This document shows positions 1-7,904 of a stretch of DNA of 64,000 nt, in pieces. Each line of letters starts with the position of its first letter. Position 1 is the stretch's first letter. This DNA comes from Planctomycetota bacterium (lineage in GTDB: Bacteria > Planctomycetota > Phycisphaerae > Phycisphaerales > SM1A02): NCBI GenBank assembly GCA_021414025.1, contig JAIOPG010000008.1, positions 277,852 to 341,851 of the forward strand. Reading direction: 5' to 3'. The notes under the pieces are model-generated. The model was not told where the DNA came from. It did no database searches and saw nothing but the letters and a program-made list of their open reading frames with translations. The position numbers and the translations under genes are program-made.

Positions 1-578
1 GTCGTCATGGTGGCCGCCCATTCGCGGGCGTGGGCGGTGCCGGTGAAGATGAATGCCGGCACATTCGTCCCGGCCGGATAGCGCGAGATTCGGACGCCCC
101 GAATGGTGCGGCCCTGAATCGATGTCCCCGCCGTCACGATCGAGACCAGAGTGGGATGCGCCGCCACCAGCGCGTCCAGCCGTGCGTTCACCGCGGCAAG
201 ATTCTTGAAATCGGCGAACCAGTCGGCACCCTCCGCCGGCTGGGCAAGACGGACTTGCTCATCGTCGATCCGCTCCTGCAGATCCGGAATCAGAACGCGA
301 TAGGGAACGCCGACTTTGCCCAGCGTGTCCAGCGCGAACTGCGACAGGCGGAAGTCCGCCTCGCCGCCAACATCCACGCCGTGGCTCCACATGTCGTTGC
401 TGAGTTGATTGACCAGCACCAGATCCGGCGCACTGCGGATCAGGACCCTTGCCACCACATCCCCGTCGAAGCGGGCCATTTCAAGGGCGCCCTGGTCTGC
501 GGGAACGGCGACGGGCTGACCATGGGCCGGAGGTGCGAAGGCGAGCGCGGCGCGCAGGACGAAGGGAAAGAGTTGCAT
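1..578 (-). CDS. Zinc carboxypeptidase, M14 family (N-terminal part, cut by window edge)
   Basis: This is the first 192 residues of a secreted metallocarboxypeptidase; the rest lies before base 1. Residues 1-20 form a short signal peptide ending in PAHG. A propeptide-like segment covers about 25-110. The catalytic domain begins near 120 with ADWFADFKNLAAVNARLDAL. The motif GTAHAREWAA (180-189) is the M14 zinc signature 1, giving zinc ligands His183 and Glu186. In this family the mature enzyme removes C-terminal residues from peptides outside the cytoplasm. The ATG at 576-578 is supported by a promoter-like TAGCCT ending 6 nt upstream. The third zinc ligand and catalytic Glu are outside the window. 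Confidence 0.88.
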   Translation of the reverse strand, partial: MQLFPFVLRAALAFAPPAHGQPVAVPADQGALEMARFDGDVVARVLIRSAPDLVLVNQLSNDMWSHGVDVGGEADFRLSQFALDTLGKVGVPYRVLIPDLQERIDDEQVRLAQPAEGADWFADFKNLAAVNARLDALVAAHPTLVSIVTAGTSIQGRTIRGVRISRYPAGTNVPAFIFTGTAHAREWAATMT

Positions 579-584
579 CCCGTC

Positions 585-612
585 AGGCTAGCTGCAACAA
601 GGGCAAAATCAA
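585..612 (-). promoter_or_regulatory. Promoter of the M14 carboxypeptidase (leaderless type)
   Basis: On the minus strand, TTGATT (607-612), a 16-bp spacer and TAGCCT (585-590) resemble a sigma70 promoter. The -10 ends 6 nt before the ATG, so transcription would start at or next to the start codon. Confidence 0.55.
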
Positions 613-652
613 GAAAAACTTGCTGTTTTCAGCCAATCGGATCGCTCCACGA

Positions 653-681
653 TTGACCTTTGCGGGATTCGGAGGCACAGT
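653..681 (+). promoter_or_regulatory. Promoter of the ChaN-like lipoprotein gene
   Basis: TTGACC (653-658), 17 bp and CACAGT (676-681) are followed after 6 nt by the TTG start at 688. The spacing matches the other leaderless promoters of the window and is the main support for that start. Confidence 0.4.
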
Positions 682-687
682 ACCGAC

Positions 688-1371
688 TTGAGCATTCGCA
701 CACGCCACAACAATTCGGACTCGAAAGCGCGACGTCGCCGCCTGAAAGGACTTCCGGGAGTGCTCGCGGCCTGCGCGTGCGTCCTTGCGGCGGGCTGCAC
801 GGGTTCGCAGCATCTGGCCAAGCCCTGGGCCTCGCCGATGCAGTACTCGACGGGGCTGCCGGACGCCCCCTATCCGCCGCGCGACCTGGTCATGTTCGAC
901 GCGGTGAATGGCCGCGTGCTGATGTGGAGCGATCTGATCGATCTCGCCGCGTGGGCCGATGTGATCGTCATCTCCTACGTCGAGGATGACGCCGGCGGAG
1001 TCTGGATGCAGGAAGCCGTGACCGAGGACACGATCGCGGCCTTTCCCACCAGCACCTTCTTTCAATCCAGCGGAGACACCGGCGCCGTGCTCGCCGAACT
1101 GAGCGGGGATTCCTCCAAGAGCAAGCATGTCCTGATCCACTACAACGGGACGGAGAGCCTGCCCGACCTTTCCAGCGCGATCCGCTCGAGGTATCCGAAC
1201 TATCGCGTCTTCACCCTGGCGCTCCTGCCCAGTCCGGTCCGGTTCCTGCGGAACGAGGATGTGCGCAAGGCCGATGTGGTCGCCTACACCACGCCGACGC
1301 GCGTGGTGTTGCCCAGCGAGCTGCAAAGCGATCAGCCCCGCTCCGTCGAGGATCGGAAGGAACGAAAGTAG
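688..1371 (+). CDS. Lipoprotein, possibly a degenerate ChaN-like heme-binding family member
   Basis: The 227-residue protein begins with a basic stretch (RRRRLKG), a hydrophobic segment and the lipobox LAAGC, so it is probably a lipid-anchored envelope protein. The middle (FDAVNGRVLMWSDLIDLAAW, then ADVIVISYVEDDAGG) resembles the start of ChaN-family domains (Cofac_haem_bdg), where the last piece normally reads like GE-x-H-D. Here the conserved Glu and His are absent. A later segment (HVLIHYNGTESLPDLSSAI, then RSRYPNYRVFTLALLP) resembles the C-terminal ChaN motif, and the usual central part is missing. The start is TTG. The lipoprotein call is fairly firm; the ChaN relationship is an inference from pattern alone. 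Confidence 0.6.
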   Translation: MSIRTRHNNSDSKARRRRLKGLPGVLAACACVLAAGCTGSQHLAKPWASPMQYSTGLPDAPYPPRDLVMFDAVNGRVLMWSDLIDLAAWADVIVISYVEDDAGGVWMQEAVTEDTIAAFPTSTFFQSSGDTGAVLAELSGDSSKSKHVLIHYNGTESLPDLSSAIRSRYPNYRVFTLALLPSPVRFLRNEDVRKADVVAYTTPTRVVLPSELQSDQPRSVEDRKERK

Positions 1372-1379
1372 ACGCGGGC

Positions 1380-1772
1380 TTATTTGGCGCAGACCTGCTG
1401 CAGCTCGGCCTGGGTCTTGATAATGCGGAAGAGCTTCTCGATCTTCATCATCGACATCAGGGTGTGCAGTTCCTTGTTCACGCCGAAGAGCAGCGGCGTC
1501 GCCCCGACCGCGGCGGCCTGGTTGCGGCAGGCGATGCACATGCCCAGCCCCATGCTGGCCATGAAGCTGACGGTCGAGAGATCCAGCACGAGGAACTTGA
1601 TGTTCTTGCCGAACTGCTTGAAGTAGGGATTGAACTCGTCGGTGATGATCGGGCTCTCGCGCTGACCGATGTTGGGACCGGCCGGGCGGATCATCAGGAT
1701 CTTGCCATCCCAGCCGATCTCGACGAGCGACGTTTTTTTCTGTGCGGGAAGTTCGATGGGTGCGGTGCTCAT
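1380..1772 (-). CDS. STAS-domain protein (anti-sigma factor antagonist type)
   Basis: A single STAS domain fills this 130-residue protein. LVLDLSTVSFMASMGLGMC (61-79) aligns with the SpoIIAA segment that carries the phosphorylated serine; Ser73 takes that position. The flanking DSSG pattern is changed to ASMG. Such proteins act in partner-switching: the unphosphorylated form binds an anti-sigma or kinase partner, and phosphorylation releases it. No kinase or phosphatase partner is in the window. The gene follows sixA by 31 bp on the same strand and may share its transcript. It also has its own Shine-Dalgarno sequence (GGAGG) ahead of the ATG. Confidence 0.85.
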   Translation of the reverse strand: MSTAPIELPAQKKTSLVEIGWDGKILMIRPAGPNIGQRESPIITDEFNPYFKQFGKNIKFLVLDLSTVSFMASMGLGMCIACRNQAAAVGATPLLFGVNKELHTLMSMMKIEKLFRIIKTQAELQQVCAK

Positions 1773-1803
1773 GCGGGGTTCCTCCGCGCGGAGGTTACCA
1801 CGA

Positions 1804-2307
1804 TCAGCCGCGGCGCTTCAACTGGGTGTCGGGAGAGACCAGCGCGCGCAGCTCCGCCCGGACCGGCTCGTCATCGGAGAGTTCGAGCAAAGCCACGGCA
1901 CCCTTGTCCAACGCCACCGCGCGCTCGCTTGCCCCCAGAAGTCGAGTGATCAAGTCACCCAGGGAGGGTTCATGTCCCACCAGCGCCACGCGGTCGGCGG
2001 TGCGGCTCATTCGAATCAGCCGAAGCAAAGCCTCCACTGCCGCAAAGCCGCCCTCGGTCTCGAGTTCAGTGCAGCGCTGCGGTGCCGGCCACCGGGCTTC
2101 CTCCTGGAGGATCCGGGCGGTTTCCCACGCGCGGCTCCATCGGCTCGCCAGCACCAGCGACGGGGCCGCCTGCCAGCGCGGAAGCCGCCGGGCGAACTTC
2201 GCAAACTCGCGATGACCGCTCCCCGAGAGCGGGCGCAGCGTGTCGTCGGGAAAACGCTTGTCGTCGCGTTCCTTGGCACGGGCATGGCGCACCACGATGA
2301 GCTGCAT
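1804..2307 (-). CDS. sixA: SixA-type phosphohistidine phosphatase
   Basis: The 167-residue protein starts MQLIVVRHARAKERD, the RHG/RHA catalytic motif of the histidine phosphatase superfamily, in which His8 would be phosphorylated. ASRWSRAWETA supplies the second conserved arginine region, and ALVGHEPSLGDL carries the second active-site His. Length and architecture fit SixA, which dephosphorylates phosphohistidine on signalling or PTS proteins. A likely PTS enzyme I is encoded far downstream in this window; a functional link is only a possibility. The start is supported by TATCCT ending 7 nt upstream. It is divergent from hutI with only 38 bp between start codons, so their promoters overlap. 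Confidence 0.85.
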   Translation of the reverse strand: MQLIVVRHARAKERDDKRFPDDTLRPLSGSGHREFAKFARRLPRWQAAPSLVLASRWSRAWETARILQEEARWPAPQRCTELETEGGFAAVEALLRLIRMSRTADRVALVGHEPSLGDLITRLLGASERAVALDKGAVALLELSDDEPVRAELRALVSPDTQLKRRG

Positions 2308-2314
2308 GCCTCGC

Positions 2315-2320
2315 AGGATA
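2315..2320 (-). promoter_or_regulatory. -10 element of sixA
   Basis: TATCCT on the minus strand ends 7 nt before the sixA ATG, with no Shine-Dalgarno sequence. It lies 13 bp from the hutI -10 on the other strand. Confidence 0.45.
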
Positions 2321-2333
2321 CTTCGTCGGGGGC

Positions 2334-2339
2334 TACCTT
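2334..2339 (+). promoter_or_regulatory. -10 element of hutI
   Basis: GGGCTACCTT carries the -10 TACCTT, which ends 6 nt before the hutI ATG. A leaderless transcript is likely. Confidence 0.5.
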
Positions 2340-2345
2340 TGCGTC

Positions 2346-3572
2346 ATGGGCACGCTCACCATCATCAATGCCCGCGTTGTGACGCTTGCGTCTGACGGCT
2401 CGGAGGGCGGGGCACGCCGGGGCGCCGCGATGCGCGAGCTCGGTGTGATCGAGCATGGCTACGTGCGAATGCGCGACGGCGCCATCGCCGAGGTCGGGGC
2501 AGGCCACGCCGCGCCCAAGGGCGGTGAAGTCATCGACGCGGGCGGCCGCGTCTGCATGCCGGCGCTGGTCGACTGCCACACGCATCTCTGCCACGCGGGC
2601 GAGCGCTGGAGCGAGTGGGACAAAATTCGGGCGGGTGCAAGCTATGAATCGATCCTCGCCCAGGGCGGCGGGATCATGTCCACCGTGGCCGCGACTCGCC
2701 TGGCGCTTCCCGACGCGCTGGAGCAGGATCTCTCCATGCGGCTGCGGGCTCTGGCGGTCCTGGGCGTGGGAACCGTCGAGGTGAAGAGCGGCTACGGACT
2801 GGAGTGGAGCAGCGAAGTCCGGATGCTCGAGGCGATCGGAAGGGCCGCCGGAAAAGCGCCGCAACTCGTGGTCGCCACCTGTCTGGGCGGCCATGCGATT
2901 CCGAGCGACAACCCCCAGTGGCCCGCGCAATTCGCCGGCCGGATCGCCGAGTTGGCGCGGCTTTTTCCGGGGATCGCGGTGGATGCTTTCTGCGAGCGCA
3001 ACGCGCTCTCCGTGGAGCAGTGCCGCGCCATCCTTGCCGCGGCACGCGAGCATGATCTTCCGCGCCGTCTGCACACCGACCAATTCAATTCCATGGGCGG
3101 CGTTGCGATGGCCCTGGAACTTGGCGCGGACACCGTGGACCACCTCGAGGCGGCCGACGCGACATCGATCGAGGCGATCGCACGTTCTTCGACGATCGCG
3201 GTGCTCCTGCCCTGCTCCGCGTTCGCGCTGGGCGGCTCCTACGCCGCGGGACGCAAACTCATCGACCAGGGCGCCGCGGTCGCCCTGGCCAGCAACGCGA
3301 ATCCCGGCAGCGCGCCCACCGTCGATCTGCGCTTCGCCATGCACCTGGCGGCGCGCCACTGCGGGCTGACCGCAGCGGAGGCCTTGACCGCGGCGACCTG
3401 GAACGCCGCCTGCGCGCTGCGGCTTCAATCCACAGTCGGCAGTCTGGAGCCGGGAAAGCGCGGCGACGCCATCGTGCTGGAGGAGCGTGACGAGCGGGCC
3501 CTGGTGCATGGCTTCGCCGGGCCGCCGCCGCGGCATGTCGTGCTCGGCGGGCGGCTCGCGAGCCCCCGGTGA
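2346..3572 (+). CDS. hutI: Imidazolonepropionase
   Basis: HutI hydrolyses 4-imidazolone-5-propanoate to N-formimino-L-glutamate in histidine degradation. The 408-residue protein is full length for the family and has the amidohydrolase features in order: metal-binding DCHTHL, the substrate region AGASYESILAQGGGIMSTV, CLGGHAIP, FCERNALS, LHTDQFNSMGG and VDHLEAAD. A small Arg/Gly-rich insertion follows residue 15 (DGSEGGARRGAAM). It is cytosolic and Zn or Fe dependent. No hutH, hutU or hutG is nearby, so this step is encoded apart from the rest of the pathway. The map gene follows after 24 bp with its own -10-like element. Confidence 0.95.
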   Translation: MGTLTIINARVVTLASDGSEGGARRGAAMRELGVIEHGYVRMRDGAIAEVGAGHAAPKGGEVIDAGGRVCMPALVDCHTHLCHAGERWSEWDKIRAGASYESILAQGGGIMSTVAATRLALPDALEQDLSMRLRALAVLGVGTVEVKSGYGLEWSSEVRMLEAIGRAAGKAPQLVVATCLGGHAIPSDNPQWPAQFAGRIAELARLFPGIAVDAFCERNALSVEQCRAILAAAREHDLPRRLHTDQFNSMGGVAMALELGADTVDHLEAADATSIEAIARSSTIAVLLPCSAFALGGSYAAGRKLIDQGAAVALASNANPGSAPTVDLRFAMHLAARHCGLTAAEALTAATWNAACALRLQSTVGSLEPGKRGDAIVLEERDERALVHGFAGPPPRHVVLGGRLASPR

Positions 3573-3580
3573 CCGCCCGC

Positions 3581-3586
3581 TACCAT
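3581..3586 (+). promoter_or_regulatory. -10 element of map
   Basis: GCTACCAT with -10 TACCAT ends 10 nt before the map ATG, within the 24-bp gap after hutI. No Shine-Dalgarno sequence is visible. Confidence 0.4.
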
Positions 3587-3596
3587 CTCGGCCTCC

Positions 3597-4418
3597 ATGG
3601 TTGCCGTCTCCCCCCGCGACATCTCTGACGCCCGCGCCGCGGCGCAATGCGTCGTCGAAACGCATCGGCGACTTGCCACGTGGCTGCGCGTGGGGCTCAC
3701 CCTTGCGGAGGTCGACGCCTTCTGCTTCAACGTCTTCCAGGAACTGAAGTGCGAGAGCGCCTTCAAGGGCTACAAGGTGCGCGGCCATCCTCCCTTCAAG
3801 AGCCACACCTGCCTGAGCCTCAACGACATGGTGGTCCACGGCGAGCACGATTCGATCCGCGAGCCGCTGAAGGAAGGCGACCTGCTCGCCCTGGACGTGG
3901 GCGTCAGGCACCGCGGCTTCATCGGCGACGCGGCGTGGACCTATTCGATCGGGTCGGCGACGGAGATGGGGCTGCGCCTGCAGAAGTGCGGGCGCGAAAG
4001 CCTGCGCCGCGGCATCGCCTCGATCCGCGCCGGACGACCGCTGATCGAATGGGCCAAGGCTGTGCAGGGCTACGTGGAAAAGGAGAGCGGCTTCTATCTG
4101 GTGCGCGGACTCGGCGGCCACGGCATCGGGCGCTCGCTGCACGAGGCGCCCTACATCTCCAACACGGCGCCCTCCTATCCGGGCGAATGGAACGAGGCGT
4201 GGACCACCTTCGAGACCGGCATGCTGCTCGCGGTGGAGCCGATGATCTCGCTGGGCACCAACGAGGTCCGCGCCGTCGGCAGCGCCTGGCCGATCTGGAC
4301 CGCCGATGGGAGCCTGAGCGTGCACTACGAGGCCGATGTGATGGTGACGGCGACCGGCTGCGAGAATCTGACCGCGGGGATGGATGAATTGCCCGACGTC
4401 GTGGGGTGCCGAAATTGA
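3597..4418 (+). CDS. map: Methionine aminopeptidase, type I
   Basis: Removes the initiator methionine from new proteins in the cytosol. All five metal ligands of the pita-bread fold are recognisable: Asp100 (LALDVG), Asp111 (IGDAAWTY), His175 (GLGGHGIGRSLHE), Glu214 (LAVEPM) and Glu245 (HYEADV). His81 in VVHGEH matches the substrate-binding histidine. The 273-residue length is normal for a bacterial type I enzyme without an N-terminal zinc extension. The last 13 bp overlap the start of serA in another frame, so the two are translationally linked. Confidence 0.95.
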   Translation: MVAVSPRDISDARAAAQCVVETHRRLATWLRVGLTLAEVDAFCFNVFQELKCESAFKGYKVRGHPPFKSHTCLSLNDMVVHGEHDSIREPLKEGDLLALDVGVRHRGFIGDAAWTYSIGSATEMGLRLQKCGRESLRRGIASIRAGRPLIEWAKAVQGYVEKESGFYLVRGLGGHGIGRSLHEAPYISNTAPSYPGEWNEAWTTFETGMLLAVEPMISLGTNEVRAVGSAWPIWTADGSLSVHYEADVMVTATGCENLTAGMDELPDVVGCRN

Positions 4419-5632
4419 CGGACTCGACGTCGAAGCCACGCGTCGCGCTCTTCGAGGCGATCCATCCGGCGGCCGTGGCCATCTTCCAGGAGAACGGATT
4501 CATCGTCGACGCCATGGACCGAAGTCCGACCGCGCCGGAACTGGCGGCGCTGGCGAAGGCCTCCACCATGATCGGCGTGCGCAGCAAGACCAAGGTGACG
4601 GAGGCGCTGCTGCAGGCCTCCCCCGCCATCGCGGCCATCGGTTGCTTCTGCATCGGCACCGACCAGGTCGACCCCTCCGCCGGACGGCTGGGCATCCCGG
4701 TCTTCAACGCCCCCTTCTCCAATACCCGCAGCGTGGCCGAAATGACCCTGGCGGAGATCATCTGCCTCTCACGCGGCCTTTTCCAGAAGAGCTCGCAACT
4801 GCACGCGGGCAAGTGGGACAAGAGCGCCAAGAATTCCCGCGAAGTGCGCGGCCGCACGCTGGGCATCGTCGGTTACGGGCACATCGGCAGCCAGCTCAGC
4901 GTGCTCGCGGAGTCGCTGGGAATGCGCGTGGTGTTCTACGACGTCGCCCGCAAGCTCTCGCTGGGCAACGCCCAGGCGCTGCCCTCGATGGAGGCGGTGC
5001 TGGCGGTCTCCGACTTCGTCTCGCTGCACGTGCCCGACAATGCCTCCACGCTCGGCTTGATCGGCGCGGCCCAGCTGCAATGGATGCAGCCCGGCGCAAT
5101 GCTGGTGAACAACAGCCGCGGCAAGGTCGTCGATCTCGCGGCGCTGGCGGCCGCGCTCAAGAGCGGCCACCTGGGCGGCGCCGCCATCGACGTCTTTCCC
5201 GAGGAGCCTGCGGAAAATGGCGGCGGCTTCTCCACGCCGCTGGCCGGCGCGGCCAATGTCATCCTCACACCGCACATCGGCGGCAGCACCGAGGAGGCCC
5301 AGGAGGCGATCGCGGTCGACGTGGCGGAGAAGCTCTCGCGCTTCTGGTTCCAGGGGTGCACCTCGGCGAGCGTCAATTTCCCGCCGGTCGACCTGCCCAA
5401 CCTGCGCGGCGGACAGCTGCGCATCCTGCACACGCACCGCAACGTGCCCGGCGTGCTGAGCAAGATGCACGCGCTGCTGGCCGGCGCCGGGGTGAACATT
5501 AACGCCGAGCACCTGCAGAGCGACGCGCACACCTCCTACGTCATCCTGGACGTCGACGCTTTCAAGGATTCCAAGGTCATGGAGGCGCTGCGCGTGCTGC
5601 CGGAGACCATCCGGATGCGCGTGGCGGGCTGA
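4406..5632 (+). CDS. serA: D-3-phosphoglycerate dehydrogenase with ACT domain
   Basis: Catalyses the first step of serine synthesis, oxidising 3-phosphoglycerate to 3-phosphohydroxypyruvate with NAD. At 408 residues it has the short E. coli SerA layout. The substrate domain is split around a Rossmann domain with GIVGYGHIGSQ. Catalytic motifs are NNSRGK (Arg), DVFPEEP (Glu) and TPHIGGSTEEAQ (His). A C-terminal ACT domain (LRILHTHRNVPGVLSKMHAL onward) is typical of serine feedback control. The start is GTG at 4406, inside the end of map. No serB or serC is adjacent. Confidence 0.95.
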   Translation: MPKLTDSTSKPRVALFEAIHPAAVAIFQENGFIVDAMDRSPTAPELAALAKASTMIGVRSKTKVTEALLQASPAIAAIGCFCIGTDQVDPSAGRLGIPVFNAPFSNTRSVAEMTLAEIICLSRGLFQKSSQLHAGKWDKSAKNSREVRGRTLGIVGYGHIGSQLSVLAESLGMRVVFYDVARKLSLGNAQALPSMEAVLAVSDFVSLHVPDNASTLGLIGAAQLQWMQPGAMLVNNSRGKVVDLAALAAALKSGHLGGAAIDVFPEEPAENGGGFSTPLAGAANVILTPHIGGSTEEAQEAIAVDVAEKLSRFWFQGCTSASVNFPPVDLPNLRGGQLRILHTHRNVPGVLSKMHALLAGAGVNINAEHLQSDAHTSYVILDVDAFKDSKVMEALRVLPETIRMRVAG

Positions 5633-5674
5633 AGATCCCCCCGGTGGGGTAACCGCTCCCCCGAGGCGCCGCAT

Positions 5675-5680
5675 TATCAT
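5675..5680 (+). promoter_or_regulatory. -10 element of the S9 peptidase gene
   Basis: TATCAT ends 6 nt before the ATG at 5687, and no Shine-Dalgarno sequence is present. Confidence 0.4.
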
Positions 5681-5686
5681 GCGGAC

Positions 5687-7888
5687 ATGAAGACATCCAA
5701 CACCGTTTCGCTCCTGCTCGCCGGCGCCCTCTCGGGAAGCCTGCTCACCGCCGCCTTCGCTTTCGTGCCGCCGCCGGAGCAAACCAAAGGCACCGCCATG
5801 GCCCCCGTGGTCGAGACGGTGCAGGGCGAGACTTTCACCGACGAATACCGCTGGCTCGAATCGCTCGAGAAGGATTCTCCCGCCGTCCGCGACTGGACCA
5901 CGATGCAGATCGATCGCACCCGCGCCGCCCTGGATGCGCTGCCCTGCCGCGCCGCGATCGCCGCGCAGCTGGAGCCGCTGATGAAGCTGCCCAGCGTCGG
6001 CACCCCGGTCATGGCCGGCAGCAACGTCTTCTACACCGAGCGCAGCGGCGACCAGAACCAGGCCGTGCTCAAGGTGCGCCCCTCGGCGACCGGCGCGCCC
6101 CGCGAGCTGCTGAATCCCAACTCGATGAACGAGAAGGGTCTGCTCTCGCTGGATTGGTGGCGACCCTCCCTCGACGGCAAACTCATGGCCTACGGCAGCA
6201 GCCTTTCAGGCAGCGAGATGAGCGAGCTCCGCGTCATCGACGTCGCCACCGGCACGACCCTGCCCGACGTCATCACCGGCAAGGTGGACTTCGAGTCCTG
6301 GACTCCCAAGGGCGACGGCATGATCTACTCCTCGCTGCGCGATCCCAAGGATCCCTACAGCCGCGAGGTGCACTTCCACACGCTCGGCCAGCCCGTGGCC
6401 AATGACGCGGTGCTGCTGAAGCAGACGGTGCCCAGCGATGTGCCCTTCAGCGGCCTCAGCCGCGACGGCAAGTGGCTCATGCTCGGGTTCAGTCATGGCT
6501 GGCAGTCCAACGACCTCTCGGTGGCCAACTTCGAGGCGTGGCTCAAAAGCGGCAAAAAAGACCTGAAAATCGTGCCGGTGGCGATCGGCATGCCCGCCAA
6601 GTTCTATCCCCTGGAAGTGCGCGGCGACACGATGTACATGCAGACCACCCTCAACGCCTCGAACGCGATGGTGGTCGGAGTGGATCTGAACCACCCGGAG
6701 CAGGCCAATTGGAAAACCATCATCCCGCAGCGCAATGACGAGGTGCTCGAAGGCGTGAGCTTCTCCCAGAAGGAGATGATCGGCACCTACACCAAGCACG
6801 TCTGCTCGCGGCTGGAGCGCTTCGACTTCACCGGCAAGTCCCTGGGCGAGATTCCGCTTCCCGGTCTGGGCACCGCCGGCATCAGCACCGACGACGAGCA
6901 CGCCGACGCCTACCTGAGCTACACCAGTTACGACGAGCCGCGCACCATCTACCGCCTGGAGAACGTCTCCGAGCCCAAGCTCGCGGTGTGGTGGAAGCCG
7001 ACCATCCCGGTGGACCTTTCCAAATTCACGGTGGAGCGGGTGCGCGTGTCCAGCAAGGACGGCACGATGGTGCCGCTCTTCATGGTGCGCAAGAAGAGCC
7101 TCACCCCCAACAGCGCCTGCCCCACGCTGCTCTACGGCTACGGCGGATTCAACGTCAGCCTGCAGCCCGGCTTCAATCCCTCCATCATTCCGTGGATCGA
7201 GGCGGGCGGCATCTACGCGGTCGCCAATCTGCGCGGCGGCGGCGAGTACGGCGAGAGCTGGCACGAGGCGGGCATGCTGGACAAGAAGCAGAACGTCTTC
7301 GACGACTTCTACGCCTGCGCCGAGTGGCTCATCGGCAACAAGTGGACCGACTCCTCGCATCTGGCCATCCAGGGCGGAAGCAACGGCGGACTGCTGACCG
7401 GCGTGGCCGTGACGCAGCGTCCCGACCTCTTCGTTGCGGCTATCAGCGCCGTGCCGCTGCTGGACATGCTGCGCTACCAGCAGTTCCTGCTGGCGAAGTA
7501 CTGGGTCCCCGAGTACGGCTCGAGCGAGGATGCCAAGCAGTTCAAGTGGATCCGCGCCTACTCCCCCTACCAGAACGTGAAGCCCGACACCAAGTACCCC
7601 GCGGTGCTCTTCACGGCCGGCGAGAACGACAGCCGCGTGCACCCGCTGCACGCGCGGAAGATGACGGCGCGGATGCAGGCGGTCACGGCGAACCTGAAGG
7701 ACGCGCGGCCCATCTACCTCTGGGTGGATCGCGACGCGGGCCACGGACAGGGCAAGCCGCTGGCCAACCGCATCAAGGAGAGCGTGGACATGTGGTCCTT
7801 CCTGATGTGGCAGACCGGCCTCTGCGACTCGGTCGCAAGCGGCAACTCCTCGGTGGCCCCGGTTCCGGCGGGCAAGAGCAAGAGCTGA
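5687..7888 (+). CDS. Prolyl oligopeptidase family serine peptidase (S9A), exported
   Basis: The 733-residue protein has an N-terminal signal sequence (hydrophobic residues 8-26), then TFTDEYRWLESLE, the conserved start of prolyl oligopeptidases, then a seven-blade propeller region. The C-terminal alpha/beta-hydrolase domain contains GGSNGGLLTG with nucleophile Ser565, NDSRVHP with Asp648 and DAGHGQGK with His686. The family cleaves small peptides after proline. The signal peptide suggests action in the periplasm or outside. It ends 16 bp from the convergent end of pcrA. Confidence 0.93.
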   Translation: MKTSNTVSLLLAGALSGSLLTAAFAFVPPPEQTKGTAMAPVVETVQGETFTDEYRWLESLEKDSPAVRDWTTMQIDRTRAALDALPCRAAIAAQLEPLMKLPSVGTPVMAGSNVFYTERSGDQNQAVLKVRPSATGAPRELLNPNSMNEKGLLSLDWWRPSLDGKLMAYGSSLSGSEMSELRVIDVATGTTLPDVITGKVDFESWTPKGDGMIYSSLRDPKDPYSREVHFHTLGQPVANDAVLLKQTVPSDVPFSGLSRDGKWLMLGFSHGWQSNDLSVANFEAWLKSGKKDLKIVPVAIGMPAKFYPLEVRGDTMYMQTTLNASNAMVVGVDLNHPEQANWKTIIPQRNDEVLEGVSFSQKEMIGTYTKHVCSRLERFDFTGKSLGEIPLPGLGTAGISTDDEHADAYLSYTSYDEPRTIYRLENVSEPKLAVWWKPTIPVDLSKFTVERVRVSSKDGTMVPLFMVRKKSLTPNSACPTLLYGYGGFNVSLQPGFNPSIIPWIEAGGIYAVANLRGGGEYGESWHEAGMLDKKQNVFDDFYACAEWLIGNKWTDSSHLAIQGGSNGGLLTGVAVTQRPDLFVAAISAVPLLDMLRYQQFLLAKYWVPEYGSSEDAKQFKWIRAYSPYQNVKPDTKYPAVLFTAGENDSRVHPLHARKMTARMQAVTANLKDARPIYLWVDRDAGHGQGKPLANRIKESVDMWSFLMWQTGLCDSVASGNSSVAPVPAGKSKS

Positions 7889-7904
7889 TTCGCTGATCGA
7901 CTGA

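Noticed and set aside
2016..4439. An 807-codon open frame on the minus strand opposite hutI and map
   Set aside because: It is a GC-rich shadow. Its translation is Arg/Ala/His-rich with no domain, while the plus strand encodes two clear enzymes.
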